NCBI GenBank assembly: GCA_934047225.1
Contig: CAKOHE010000090.1
Coordinates: 189,001 to 253,000, forward strand
Direction of reading: 5' to 3'
Source of the DNA: Ypsolopha sequella
Taxonomy: Eukaryota > Arthropoda > Insecta > Lepidoptera > Ypsolophidae
Length of the DNA stretch: 64,000 nucleotides
Part shown: one piece after another, positions 22,691 through 33,925 of the stretch
Numbering within the stretch: position 1 is the stretch's first letter
Layout of the letters: each line of letters opens with the position of its first letter
Made by a program: the position numbers and the translations under genes
The notes under the pieces: model-generated
Told to the model about the DNA's origin: nothing
Seen by the model: only the letters and a program-made list of their open reading frames with translations
Database searches by the model: none

Positions 22691-23310
22691 CGTGGTCGGT
22701 GGTGGTGGTGGTGGTGGTGGAAAATATGTGAACTACGCGAATTTAGGGTATAGTTGCGCGGCGTTACCTAACAGACGCATTTTCACACATTTTCGCGTTT
22801 TTCATGAAAATATCACGGACTTTTCATGTAAATAATTATGTAAATAGCATAGTATTAAGTTTAGGAAAATAAATAAATTAGTCCCGTGTGTTTATTTACT
22901 CGGATAGCTGCAACATAGTACAGGCACGAATAAGTAGATAGAACAGCTATCCGACTCTGAATAAATAAGCATTAAAATAGCGTAGTAAATAGAATATAAT
23001 AAATAGTTACAAGGTAATATTAAGAACTTGCAGAATAAAGATGATTTGCTATGATTGTTTCATTGATACGCCTAGCTAGGTCTTAGAGTAAGACCTAGGT
23101 ATAAGATAGGCTATACATCGATCTAGGTACTTAGGTATGCTAGGAAATACCTAAGTAAAGTAGTCTGTAAATAGACATAACAGCATGATATGTTAGCGGC
23201 ACGACGGTGGGAAGCAGACTGAGGACGGTTGGCCATAGAGGGCGCATATTTATACTCCTGAGGTGGCAAGCAAGTCTTCTCACACACCCGAGGTGGGGAC
23301 GTGGGGACTC
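22691..23310 (-). other. LTR- or UTR-like spacer between LINE-1 and LINE-2
   Basis: Starts with a (GGT)n run (~22693-22719). On the minus strand it has a TATA-like GTATAAATA (plus 23247-23255), then ~350 bp rich in short inverted repeats and an AATAAA-type signal (GAGTAAATAAACAC, plus ~22888-22901). Local inverted repeats include CGGATAGCTG/CAGCTATCCG (~22900-22955) and several CCTAGG/TAGGTC clusters (~23070-23160). This promoter-then-polyadenylation order resembles a minus-strand solo LTR, but it could equally be the LINE-2 3' UTR. Confidence 0.3.
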
Positions 23311-23529
23311 AGTGTCGGGGCGGTGGCCCCCTGACTGAGGCGTCATTCGCTGCCCATTACTATGGGCAGGTCTTTAGATTGCGCCGCATGAGCGCGCGCA
23401 GCGCAGGCGCTGGGGAGCGCGGGTGCGCGCAGCGCAGGTGGAGCGGAGCGGTGGAGGTGGTGCGGGCGCGTCTTGGGACGCGCGACACCGGCAGGCATGG
23501 TGTGGTGGCGAGTGGGGTCCTCGGAGTCA

Positions 23530-26190
23530 CTACGGCTGCGCCGCAGTGTGTTCGATGAGGTCACGCGGGAGGAGGCGGCGGTCGGGCGGGCGCGCATGGC
23601 ACGGCGCTAGGTCACGGATGTGGGCGAACTGCGCGTGCCTCGCGCGGTCAAACATCCCTGCCGCCAACCGTTGGATGAAGTCGTCCAAGGATTCGAGCTT
23701 GAGGTCCCTCGCGATAGTAGCGTTCCTCACATAGCGAGGAGCGCCGACGATGAGACGGAGAGCCAGGTTTTCTTGGGCCCGGAGTCTTCTCCTGCGGGAC
23801 TCCGGTACGAGGGCGTACCACGCCGGCGCTGCATATGTGAGGTGGGATCTAAGGTAGGTTTTATAGATCCCGAGCTTCGTTCGCAGAGGGAGCCTCGATG
23901 AGAGTAGCGGGCGGAGTTTCGCTCGAGCTACCTTCACTTGGGCGACTACAATGTCCACGTGTTTCCTCATCGTTAGTCCGCGGTCGATGGTGACTCCGAG
24001 GTACTTCACCGTGGGCTGCCAGGGCACTTCTTGCCCTTGCATCTTCAGGGGTGGTGGGAGCTTTTTCCTCCCGGTGATAAGGGCCTGGGTCTTCCCGACG
24101 TTCACCGACAAACGCCATTTGGAGAGCCAGTCTGGGAGCAGGTCGAGCGTGCGCTGCATCTTCACCGCCGCGTGAGCCGGTCTAATTGACGACACGTAGT
24201 ACGCGGCGTCGTCGGCGAAGAGAGTGAGCTGGGTACCCGCTCCGAGAGGGATGTCGTCGGTGAAGCGGGAGTAGCAGGCCGGGGAGAGGCAGCTTCCTTG
24301 AGGGACGCCAGCTCGAACTGGGCGCTCCTCTGAGATGGCGTCTTCTACCACCACCCTGAATCGGCGGTCGGATAGGAAGGAGGCCAGGACTCGGATGAGT
24401 CGTCGAGGAGCGGGCGATGTCGACAGCTTGCCCTCATGCCATACCCTGTCGAAGGCCTTTTCCATATCCAAGAGCACTGCCACGGTGTACTCCTTCTTGT
24501 TAAGGCCTACCGTCATGTGGTGCAGTACTCTTGTCAGCTGGAGGGTTGTCGAGTGCGATGCTCGGAAGCCAAATTGTTCCGGGCGCGGAGTGATGTGTTG
24601 AGTCAACTTCCAGAGCAGGAGCTTCTCAAACACCTTTGAGAGGTTGCTCAGGAGAGTGATGGGCCGGTTGTGCTCTGGTCTTCTTGGGTCTTTGCCTGGC
24701 TTGGGCAGCATGATCACATGTCCAAGTTTCCATGCAGATGGAAAGTGACCCGTGCGCAGGATACCGTTAAACAGGCGCGTCACGGCGGTGACTAGCCGCG
24801 GGGGGAGGTGTCGGAGCGCCATGTTTGTGATGGTGTCTGCGCCCGGGGCCTTTCGGGGTTTGGTGCGGCGAAGAAGACGCTGCACCTGGCCAGGCGAGAA
24901 GACCACAGGGTCCTCATCGGCGAGCATCGGAGAGGTGAAGTACTCTCTCAGGTGGGACTCGACTGCTCTGGTGTGCTCCACATCGGCGGTCGGGTTGGGC
25001 TTGAACTGAGCTTCTAGGCACTCGGCGAAGATCTCAGCTCTTTCTTCGGCTTTGAACCTTGGGAGGCCGTCGCTGCCCAGCAGAGGTCTGACAGGGGTTG
25101 GAGCGGTAGACAACTGCCGGCATAGACGATGCACGGAGGGGACGTGATCGTCTACGGACTCGATGTGCCTCTCCCAAGATTCTTCAGCGTGGGTGTCTAG
25201 TTCCTCTTTCACCTTCTCCGTCAGGGCGTTGAGGCGAGACTTCAGAGTTGGGCAGCGGGTTTGCTGCCACAGCTTCCGGACTTGGCGTTTCTCGCAGAGA
25301 AGTGCCTGGATTCGAGCAGGAAGGGGTTGGAGCCTCCTCGAGCTCGAAACGGTGCGCGCGGAGATGTTGAGCGCGTTCCGGATACAGCTGGTGATCTCTG
25401 AAGTCTGGCTCTCCACATCTTCGGGAGTGGCGACGGGGGAGGAGATGGTGGCGACTTCCTGCAGAGCGGAAGTGAAGGCCGGCCAATTATAGTGCCGACG
25501 TGGTGCTGGTGGCGAAACTCGTGTTGGCAGGTCCTCGATTACCAGGAGGACTGGCCGGTGGTCCGAGGGCAGGTCAGGAAGGACTTCCTGGCTTGGTGGC
25601 GCTCTTAGGTTTTTGTAAACTACGACGTCAAGCACGTCGCCCTCTCCTGTGGCTGAGCAGTAGTGGGTGGGCTCGTCGGGTCCGATGACGTCGTAGTGGC
25701 GTGCTACTGAGTCAGTCAGGAGTCTCTATCCCTGGCTGTTCACCTTTGAGGAGTTCCACGCCGGGTGCTTGGAGTTTAGGTCACCGGCGATGATGGTTTG
25801 GTGCGGCGAGTCTAGGAGCTCGTTGAGTTCTTGGAGGTTGAAGGCCTCCGAGGGAGCCTTATAGGTAGCGAAGAGTCGCAGCACGTCGCCGGCGACCTGG
25901 AGTTCAACTCCAAGGGCGTACATGGAGTAGTACTCCTTGAAGGTGATGGCCTGGTGGACGATGGACTTCCTGACTAGGACTGCCAGGCCTCTGTAGGCAC
26001 GCCCGTCCACGGGCGAGGTCTCGTCCTTCCTGTATGTGATGTAGTTCGGGATGGCGAATTTCTCCCGCTCTGCCAGGTGAGTTTCGCTGATCAGCATCAC
26101 GTCGACTTTTTGGTATTGCAGGAAGACCCGGAGCAGTCGCTTCTTCCTAGATAGCGACTGGGCGTTCCAGTGAACTATTCTTAGTGTTCT
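23530..26190 (-). pseudogene. LINE-2 ORF2: endonuclease and reverse transcriptase with one stop
   Basis: The frame opens right at the ORF1 end without a nearby ATG, reading IVHWNAQSL about 10 codons in, so start by reinitiation or frameshift is possible. Endonuclease: MLISETHL, IIAGDLNSKHPAWNSSK. A TAG at 25723-25725 interrupts it just after NSQG; the same frame then continues through DSVARHYDVIGPDEPTHY to the reverse transcriptase. The latter has KAPGADTI, NRPITLLSNLSKVFEKLLL, EQFGFRASHSTTLQL, LLDMEKAFDRVWH, GVPQGSCLSP and LFADDAAYY (FADD). Compared with LINE-1 about seven residues are missing after RVWHEG. The C-terminal APRYVRNATIARDL region is intact to the stop at 23530. One nonsense codon is the main lesion. 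Confidence 0.88.
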
Positions 26191-28550
26191 TAGGAGCTCT
26201 GCGGAGGGTAAGGGGGGGCTACTCCTCGCTGGGGCTCCTGAACACTAGGAAAGCTCGCGCGCAGCCACACCATGAGTGCCTCCGGAATTTGAAGGTCCAT
26301 GATGATGGGTGGTGCGGCAGGGTTTGGTACTACAGCCGGTGGTGGGGCCGGAGTAGGGGCAGCCAGTTCGGTCGGTGGTGCCTGCTGCCGGTTGTTTCTC
26401 CTCCTGCCCGCCCTCTTGCGGCGAGGCTTGATGGAGTCTGCTCTGGCCGTGGGTGGATTTGCCTGGGCCATGAGAGAAGAAGAGGCCTTCTCTCCGGTGG
26501 GCTGGGGTTGGGCAGATGGTTGCTCTCTGGGCTTTCTTGACGGGACAGTCAGGGCAATGGTGCCAGCTTTCTTGTTTCTAGTCTCCCTTTGGAAGACAGG
26601 GCAGGACGTGCTGTTTGCCGCGTGTGCCCCTTTGCAGTTTATGCACGTCGCGGGTTCCTCTTTGGGACGTCGGCAATCCCTGGCGAAGTGTTCTTCCCCG
26701 CATCTCACGCATGCCAGGGTGCGGTGGCAATTGTGGGAGGAGTGACGGAATTGTTGGCACCTGTGGCACTGCGCAGGTCCCTTCTTCCCCCTCCAGGCTT
26801 CGATTTTTACTCCCGGCATATACATTAGTTCGGAGACTTCGTATATGGCCGGGGTGAGCGTTGGGGTCTTCTTGATTTGAGCGTAGAATATGCACCCGGG
26901 GCGTCCCGCTCTCGCCCGGATTGGCTTGCAGTATTCTACTTCGAAGCCGAGGTCCAGCAGCGCTTCGGTGAGCTCCTCCGCCTCGGTGTTGACGGGAAGT
27001 CCACGTATGGCAACTTTGAGGCTGCGTCCGGCGGGTAGGGAGTAAGAGAACCATTTTACTCCATGGTCGTCCTGAAGTTTGGTGAGATACCGTTGAAGGA
27101 GGCGGTACTCGTCGTCAGCCATGGGTGTGAAGCGCACTCCTTGTTGGAAGGCGCGCGCACTTGGGGTTCTCCCCAGCTGATTTGCTATCTCCTGTATGTG
27201 GTGACGCCAGTTTGGTAGTGCGTCCACGATGAGCGGGGGATAGCGCAGCTTTTTGGGGGGTGCAGGCGCGGGCTGCGTTTGCGTGGGCAGCGCAGGTGCG
27301 GGCACAGGCGGTATGGGGGCGGCTAGCGCAGTGGCGGGCGGCGCTGGTGCTTGGGTGGGCGGCGCTGGCGTTTGGGCGGCCGGCGCTGGGGCGGGCGGCG
27401 CTGGCGCTTGGGCGGCCGGCGCATGGGCGGGCGGCCCTTGGGTGGGCGGCGCTGGTGCTTGAGCGGGTGGCGCTGTCACCAGGGTGGGCGGCGCCAGGGC
27501 GGGCAGCGCTAGGGCGGTCTGCGCGGGCATTTGGGCGGGCGGCTCTGGTACCTGGGCAGACTGCACTTGGGCGGGCGGCGCTGTCACCAGGGCGGGCGGC
27601 GCTAGGGCGGGCGTCGCTGGGGCAGGCGGCGCTGGTACCTGGGCAGACGGCACTTGGGCGGGCGGTGCTAGGGCGGGCGGCGCTGGTACTTGGGCGGGCG
27701 GTGCGAAGGCGGGCGGCGCTGGTACCTGGGCGGGCGGCGCGAGGGCGGGCGGCGCTGGGGCGGGCGGAGCCGGTGCACGCAATGCAGTTGCCCTTGGTGC
27801 AGTCGCACTAGGAGCAGTTGCACGTGGGGCGGCTGCTCGTGGGGCGATTCCACGTTGGGCGGTTCCACGTTGGGCGGCTGCACGGGGCGCGGTTGCTCGC
27901 GGCGCGGTTGCACGCGGTGTGGTTCCACGTTGCGTGCGTGCTCGCGTTGCGGCTGCTCGAGGCGCGGCTGGGCGTGGTGCAGGGGCGGGCGGCGCAATTG
28001 GGCGCGGCAGGGCGTATGACGTAGAGGCAAACGGCGGGCGGTCAGGGCGCGGTCTCTGCGTCATCGGGAGGCGCGAAGGCGGATGCTGAGGTGGCGGTCG
28101 CTGTTGGGCGGCGGCGGCATAGGAGGAGCGTGGAGACGGAGTCGGTGCATCGCAGATCCGCTTTTCTGCGTTCTCCGTTCCCGAGCCACTTAGATCAAGC
28201 GCCCTTTTGGTGCTCTCTCTTGTCAGGGGGAGTATGCTCAGCTGCAGGGTTGCAGCTAGCTGGAGAGCTGCTGCGGTGCGGCGGGCGACATCGTCGGATG
28301 TGGGTCCGAGTGGTGTGAGTTGCTCACGGCGGCGTGCAGCAAGGTAGTCCTCCATCACTGACAAGAGGCCCTCCGTTAGGTAGTTGCTCTCTCGTAGGCG
28401 GGACGTGATAGCTTCGTCCAGTTCGGTGTGAACTCTGAGGAGTTCATCGTCGACGACGAGGTGGCTGCGTCGGCGGTGTTCAAACCCTCGGGGGTTCGAG
28501 AACGCGAACGCGAGCCCTGAGAAGGGCTGTTTTGGCCGCTCATTGTAAGT
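26191..28550 (-). pseudogene. LINE-2 ORF1: long Pro/Ala-rich Gag-like protein with zinc knuckles
   Basis: The C-terminal third has the PRE_C2HC-type region (VAIRGLPVNTEAEEL, GFEVEYCKPI, RAGRPGCIFYAQI) and zinc knuckles CHRCQQFRHSSHNC, CVRCGEEHFARDC and CINCKGAHAANSTSC, matching LINE-1 ORF1. The N-terminal part contains a coiled-coil-like DDELLRVHTELDEAITSRL segment, then ~300 residues of Pro/Ala-rich tandem repeat. An ATG at about 28541 (MSGQNSPSQ, Ser/Arg-rich) is in another frame from the downstream part, so a frameshift near 28460-28490 is likely; the first ATG in the main frame is at 28355. The expected role is RNA binding in the LINE RNP. Confidence 0.75.
27255..28000. repeat. GC-rich minisatellite inside LINE-2 ORF1
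   Basis: Irregular tandem units of 15-30 bp around GGGCGGCGCTGG (plus strand) encode repeated APPAQVPAPPAL-like peptides on the minus strand. The repeat opens long frames on both strands; the plus-strand ones (27260-27811, 27484-28089) are shadows. Confidence 0.75.
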
Positions 28551-28720
28551 GAGCGGCGGCTGCGGGGGGGAGGTACGACGTGCGACCTACGAGACACAGC
28601 TCGCGCCTGTCCCCATAACCCTTTCCCCGGGGGATTCCGCTGGTGGAAAGCCGGGTTCAAAGATATAGGGAGGGCACCGTGTCTTGGGCGCTCTAAAAAA
28701 GGTAATCCCCTCCGCGCAGC

Positions 28721-28859
28721 TGAAGCGCGGGCGCTAATTTGCGGAGAATATTAGTGAATATTCGGCAAACACGCAATACTATAGGTCCGTGCACAACGAG
28801 CGTACACTGAGGTGGGGGTTGAGGTAGTATAAATACCCGCGCAGCACATTTTCGGCCGC
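28721..28859 (+). promoter_or_regulatory. TATA-containing region interrupted by LINE-3
   Basis: Sequence ahead of LINE-3 includes GTATAAATAC at 28827-28836 and then the target site TTTTCGGCCGC (28849-28859). Its continuation lies at 37521 on the other side of LINE-3. A similar AGTATAAATAC recurs at 37708-37718. It may be part of an LTR or of a promoter belonging to the host element. This is a low-confidence reading. Confidence 0.3.
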
Positions 28860-29198
28860 ACATTCCGCTCTGCACACCCGTGCCGAACGGTCGCCTCACC
28901 GTGCTCTCCGCTCTGCAGCCCTGCAGAGCCACCTCGCGCCGACGAGTGGAGCTGCCCCGCAGCCGCCGCCGCCGCCGCCATCGGCCGCCGCCGCCGCCGC
29001 CGCCGCCATCGACGCCGCCATCGACGCAAGCTAGCGTCAGTCACCTCTGACGTCACGTAAGACCATCACAACACTCACTCACCCCCCCCTGCCACTGACG
29101 GCAGGGAGGCCACTCACTCGCCCCCTGCATTAGTGCTCTTATTCCCCCTCTTGTATTTCTACCCCTTCACCCCACGTCCACGTCCACCTCACCTCGTC

Positions 29199-29640
29199 CC
29201 ATTCACCCCGTCCCACTCGCCCCGTCCCATTCACCCCGTCCCATTCACCCCGTCCCATTCACCCCGTCCCATTCACCCCGTCCCATTCACCCCGTCCCAT
29301 TCACCCCATCCCATTCACCCCGTCCCATTCACCCCGTCCCATTCACCCCATCCCACTCACCCCGTCCCACTCACCCCGTCCCATTCACCCCGTCCCATTC
29401 ACCCCGTCCCATTCACCCCGTCCCATTCACCCGGTCCCATTCACCCGGTCCCATTCACCCCGTCCCATTCACCCCGTCCCATTCACCCCGTCCCACTCAC
29501 CCCGTCCCATTCACCCCGTCCCATTCACCCCGCCCCATTCACCCCGTCCCATTCACCCCGTCCCGAGTTACCCCGTCCCGAGTTACCTCGTCCCGAGTTA
29601 CCCCGTCCCGAGTTACCCCGTCCCGAGACACCCCGTCCCG
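29199..29640 (+). repeat. 15-bp tandem repeat in the LINE-3 5' region
   Basis: About 25 near-identical copies of CATTCACCCCGTCCC are followed by about five copies of GAGTTACCCCGTCCC. Variants (CATCCC, CACTCACC, CCGGTCCC) occur in groups. The frame through the repeat is open and in phase with ORF1, encoding repeats of Pro, His, Ser and Phe. Confidence 0.95.
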
Positions 29641-29732
29641 ATTTACCCCAAGTCCACTTTCACCCCCGTCCACTTTTCACCTACTTTCACTTTCACTTTT
29701 GCCTTCACCTCTACCCCCACTCTTTCCTAGCC

Positions 29733-31090
29733 ATGGATTACGGTCCATGGATAGCGTTCACAAAAGACTTTTTCGAAAGCCAAGGCCTCGTCTTCAACGA
29801 GAATGCCTTTGCAAGCCTCATCAAGGCTTCCTCGGAGGTCACGAACCCCCAAAGGTTCGAGACAGAATCCCCTGCCTCTCCATCCCAGGTCATGGATTTT
29901 TCGGACAACTCGTCCACCAATTCTGACCGTAAGAGGTCCGCCCCCCCCTCGACCTCCTCGAGCTCAATCTCCTCGGACAAAATGTCCAATGATGGAACCC
30001 TCACAGGTTCCATCAACAACGACGAGATCAACCCTTTCACAAGGGTTGAAAGCCGTAAAAAGAGGGTAAAGAAGGGAAAAGCCTCCCCTCCCCTCTCCCT
30101 CACAGAGGAAACCCCTGCCCCCACCCAGGCCACCCAGACTGCCCCTCCCCCGGCCACCCAGACTACCCCTAAGGTAGCCTCCCGCTGCGAGCCTCGCCTC
30201 GCAAAGAAGGAAACCCCCCCCGCCGTCTTGTTGAGAGACAAGACCAAATGGTCGGCCCTCTCCAAGCTTTGCAGCGAGGAAAAGATCACCTACACACAAG
30301 CCACCAATACCGGCGTGGCGATAAAAATCATGACCCCAACAATTAGTGACTTCAGGAGTCTCATTAGGCTCCTACTTCTCAAAGACTGGCCCTACCACAC
30401 GCACGCCCTCGAAGAAGAGCGCAAAGTCCGCGCTGTCCTTCGGGGGATGCCGTTCGATGACGAGACAATGACGAGATCATGGATGATCTAAAAAATCAGG
30501 GGTTCCCTGTTGAAGCTGTGCACAAGATGCACAGCAGCTCAGGGAAGAGATTCCCCCTGGCCCTGGTCATTATGACCAACTCCCCGGCCGCTAAGGCACT
30601 TTTTAAAGAGGACCGCACAATCTGCGGGCTCTCTTGCATTAAGGTAGAAAAACCTAACCGTCGCGGGTACCCCGCCCAATGCCGCCGCTGCCAACTCTAT
30701 GGCCACGCAGCGGCAAACTGCACAGCCCCCCCAAGGTGCGTTAAGTGCCTCGACCCCCACAGCACCAAAGAGTGCCCGAGGCCCCTAGAAGACCTAACCC
30801 CTCCAGCCTGCGTTCTCTGTAACCAGGTTGGACATAAAGCCAATTACAGAGGCTGCCCCCGTGCCCCACGCTCCACCCTACCCAAGCCTAAACACAGGGT
30901 AACCAAACCTCCACCCCTATTACCCCCACCAATTAACTCCAATAATTTCCCCAGCCTTCCGGGAAAGCCACTAGCGGCAACCCCCCAGCCAGCCCCTCCC
31001 CCGACCAAGGCCTGGGCCCCGAATAAGACCCCCCCACACACACCACCCGTCGCCTCCCCCGTCACGTCTCAGTCACAACCAGACGGCTAA
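29733..31090 (+). pseudogene. LINE-3 ORF1: Gag-like protein with zinc knuckles, frameshifted
   Basis: Likely start at ATG 29733 (MDYGPWIAFTKDFFE). The open frame continues ~200 codons upstream through the 15-bp repeat, but codon content there is repeat-driven. The middle part is Ser/Thr/Pro-rich with a basic KKRVKKGK stretch. A PRE_C2HC-type region (VRAVLRGMPFDDE) is followed by a frame change: GACGAGACAAT at 30459-30469 precedes a second GACGAGA, an ~11-bp duplication that shifts the frame. The continuation (30479-31090) has the zinc knuckles CRRCQLYGHAAANC, CVKCLDPHSTKEC and CVLCNQVGHKANYRGC and a Pro-rich tail. Removing the duplication would give one ~450-codon protein, the normal size for such ORF1s. 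Confidence 0.85.
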
Positions 31091-31251
31091 ACGCCCTCCC
31101 TGGCTGATGATATGAGACTCATCCACGACGTAATCTCGAACATTAATGTACACGAGATTTCGTCATTAGCTAATAAGCTGCGCGCTTCACGCACCCCCCA
31201 ACAGCGCCTTCTTGCACTCGTTGAACACTCTCACCTTCTCACGTCATTATA

Positions 31252-31913
31252 ATGTCTCAAGCCCGTACAGCTAGACAAAAACCCAAGGGCATCTCGCTCA
31301 CCTCCTATAACTGTAGAGGTTTACGCTCAAACCTCCCTGAGCTAAAACTCTACCTTCAAAAAAACGAAGTAGATCTACTTCTCCTCCAAGAGACGTTTCT
31401 TAAGTCTAAGAACCTTAAGGGGCTCTCGATCCCAAAATTCTCTCTTCTACGAAATGATAGAAGAGAAGAAGATCCCCTCGGAGGGACAGCCATATACTAT
31501 AGGAAAGCCCTCCACTGCTCTTCCCTTCCCACGCCTCCACTCGAGACAATGGAAGCCACTATATGTAGACTAGCTATGTCAGGCCATCCAACGCTAATCA
31601 TAGCATCTATCTACATCCCCCCCACCAAAAGACCTGTTATAAGAGACTTTGAAGCTCTCCTCTCTATGGGTGATTCGGTCATTATGTTCGGAGATTTCAA
31701 CTCTAAACACACTGACTGGACCTGCCTAAAAACCAATACTAATGGTAGAAAACTCCTCGGCATAACAAATGCACTCGAGATCAATGTCTTATCTCCATAC
31801 GCCCCGACTCATTATCCTGATAATACGGATCACTCCCCAGACGTTTTAGACTTTGCACTCACGAAGGGCGTGTCCCTGAATCTGAGGGCAATCGAAACAC
31901 TAGATGACCTTGG
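31252..31913 (+). pseudogene. LINE-3 ORF2, endonuclease part
   Basis: Starts at ATG 31252, ~160 bp after ORF1. It shows the AP-endonuclease motifs SYNCRGLRSN, LLLQETFL, IMFGDFNSKHTDW and the NGRKL and SPDVLDFAL segments. The frame is intact until BEL-C enters at 31914 just after ETLDDLG. It resumes with the conserved SDHRPV motif at 35075, so the insertion removed the endonuclease's last catalytic block from this half. Confidence 0.9.
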
Positions 31914-32370
31914 TGTTCACGCTAGACCGTGACGCATGATTCGCACCCGCAGGCGGGGATGACCCCCCCCCCGCCGCGCGCCGGTCGAGGCGCGCGCGGG
32001 CGCTCGTTCGGTCTGTTCGGATCGGCGAGCCTCTCTAGGCGCACGCGCGCGCGCCCGCGCAGCCGACAGCTCTAAACAATAGACATTCGCGTCAGCACAA
32101 ACAATATCGCGTACCTAAAGTGTAGTGTTAATACAAGTGCTGTGTACATCACTCAAACCAGGACATTCAATACATCCCTGCACAGACGCCAGCTCAACTA
32201 GCCAACAAGAAGGCTCAGCACGTCACCGCATCCACCATCGGCTCGTCCACAGACATTTCAACCAGGTCAGCGCACCCACATTGTTTCCTACAATCTTTTA
32301 TTTACCCGTGTCACCTCATCCCATTATCCTCAAATCCCATCCGCCCTGCATCCTGTGGCCAGCGGCTACA
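31914..32370 (+). repeat. BEL-C 5' LTR
   Basis: 457 bp, TG...CA ends, GC-rich first third with a C-run and CGCG clusters, then mixed sequence. It appears identical to 34613-35069. The short frame inside (from 32125) is present in both LTRs and is not a separate gene. Confidence 0.95.
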
Positions 32371-33690
32371 TTTTTGGTCCTTCGGCCGGATCGAATTCTG
32401 GTCCTTACAGTCCATTTTCACATTTTTGGCCCCTCGAACCGTTACTGAACCAGCCCCCGTCGATTTATTACAGTCCATTTTCAATCCAAGAAAATTTTTG
32501 GTTTATATCACCCCCCGCCTATCCCCCGCCGGCCCATAACTTTGTTTTGAACCAGCCCCCGTCGATTTACTACAGTCCATTTTCACCCGGTTACATATTT
32601 TGCCCCCTTTCCCGGCAAAAAATATTTTGTGGTTTCGAATACCTATCGCGGGTAGATAATTAGAACCGCCGCCTGGAACATTCCATTTATCGGTTAGAAC
32701 CGACCCCCCCACGCCCCTTTACAGAATAACTCATTTTCATCACGGTTGTAATTATTGTTCAGCTCAGATAATATAATTATATCCATTCGGCCCAATTGTT
32801 TATTACAGTCCACTATATTTCTTTATTAAACCCCCCCCGTCACTTCCAGGGATTAATTATCAGCCCTTATAAACCCCATACGTAAAATTAATTAAACTCA
32901 AAGTCAGCATTTTGCTCAACATTTTTTACATGTAATTCCCGACCCAATCTTTTCAAATGTTCTCGAAGTGATTCAACTTTGCTCGTAAATACATAGTTCA
33001 CATTTTAGTTTCATATCGTGTTACAACGTTTTGAGTACCTACACTTCACTTTGTTTTCTATCGCGCGAAGAGGTGCAAATCTACCCACTGTCAAAGATAG
33101 TTCTCGTATCTTGCGAGATATTTTTTGTGAGAGTATAAATTTGCTTTATTTCGTGCACTTATATACGTCACATATATACGTAAGTTACGTGTGTTGAGTA
33201 CATAAGTACACACGTTATACGGTTACGTATTATTACGTTGATTAAAGCTTGATTAGCATCATTGGATTGTTCGCACATTTAGATACGATTTCTGCCAGGT
33301 GAACGCATTCTTTGTTGTTTACGAGTTTGAGGCAGTAGATAGGTATTTTATTAGTTTCGTGTAAGCGGGAAATAGCATAATAACATAGGAGTGAACAAGG
33401 TCATCAGCCCTTTTTGATATTTAATGTTGCGGTAATCTTGTGTTACGGTAAAAGTTTTCCGAACAGTTTTATCCTGTTATTGTCTGCCTTTTATTGTTTA
33501 TGGTACACATATAGGGTGTTCCACGTTGGTTTATCAGCTCATATACAGGTTGTTTAAAAAAAAAAAATTTTTTTTCTCTGTCGTGTTTATTTTCCGTGTT
33601 CCGTTTGAACATAGTCTTTGTTTTTTTTTTCGGCCCGCGCAAGTTACAAGCTATCCGCACGTTGGAGTTGGTAGCGCTCAAGTTTTAATA
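32371..33690 (+). other. BEL-C leader region
   Basis: Non-coding. Begins with TTTTTGGTCCTTCGGCCGG (primer-site-like). Contains short internal repeats: CAGTCCATTTTCA about four times and GAACCAGCCCCCGTCGATTTA twice (~32440-32590). The rest is AT-rich with no recognised frame. Confidence 0.6.
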
Positions 33691-33694
33691 ACTC

Positions 33695-33925
33695 ATTTTC
33701 ACATATAGTCACACTCATCACACATTCAATCAGCACATACACACTCAGCTCATTTTCACTCACACATTCAATCAGCACATACACACTCAGCTCATTTTCA
33801 CTCACACATTCACTCATCACATACACATTCAGCTCATTTTCACTCAATGAAACCAGCACTCAACGCACTCAGCACACTTATCACACACACACTCATCACA
33901 TACACACTCATTTCATTTTCACTCA
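33695..33925 (+). repeat. ~42-bp tandem repeat upstream of the BEL-C ORF
   Basis: CACATTCA(A/C)TCA followed by CACATACACACTCAGCTCATTTTCACT recurs about four times with small changes and ends at the start codon of the 33926 frame. Confidence 0.8.

Larger units (their letters stand above)
23311..28720 (-). mobile_element. LINE-2: Jockey-like non-LTR retrotransposon
   Basis: A second two-ORF LINE on the minus strand, related to LINE-1 by homologous ORF1 and ORF2 but clearly a different family. It has ORF1 (~28550 down to 26190) and ORF2 (~26190 down to 23530). The 5' end lies near 28690-28720 where GC content falls. The 3' end is uncertain; a change in character is seen near 23310. No target duplication was found. 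Lesions are a probable ORF1 frameshift near 28460-28490, one nonsense codon in ORF2 (25723-25725) and a small in-frame deletion in the reverse transcriptase. Confidence 0.8.

Noticed and set aside
26299..26745. Long plus-strand frames opposite the LINE ORFs (also 27260-27811, 27484-28089, 21031-21722, 19538-20123)
   Set aside because: They are antisense shadows of GC-rich ORF1/ORF2 sequence; the minus-strand frames carry the protein motifs.
32125..32448. 107-codon frame (and the same start at 34824)
   Set aside because: Lies in both BEL-C LTRs; part of the repeat, not a separate gene.
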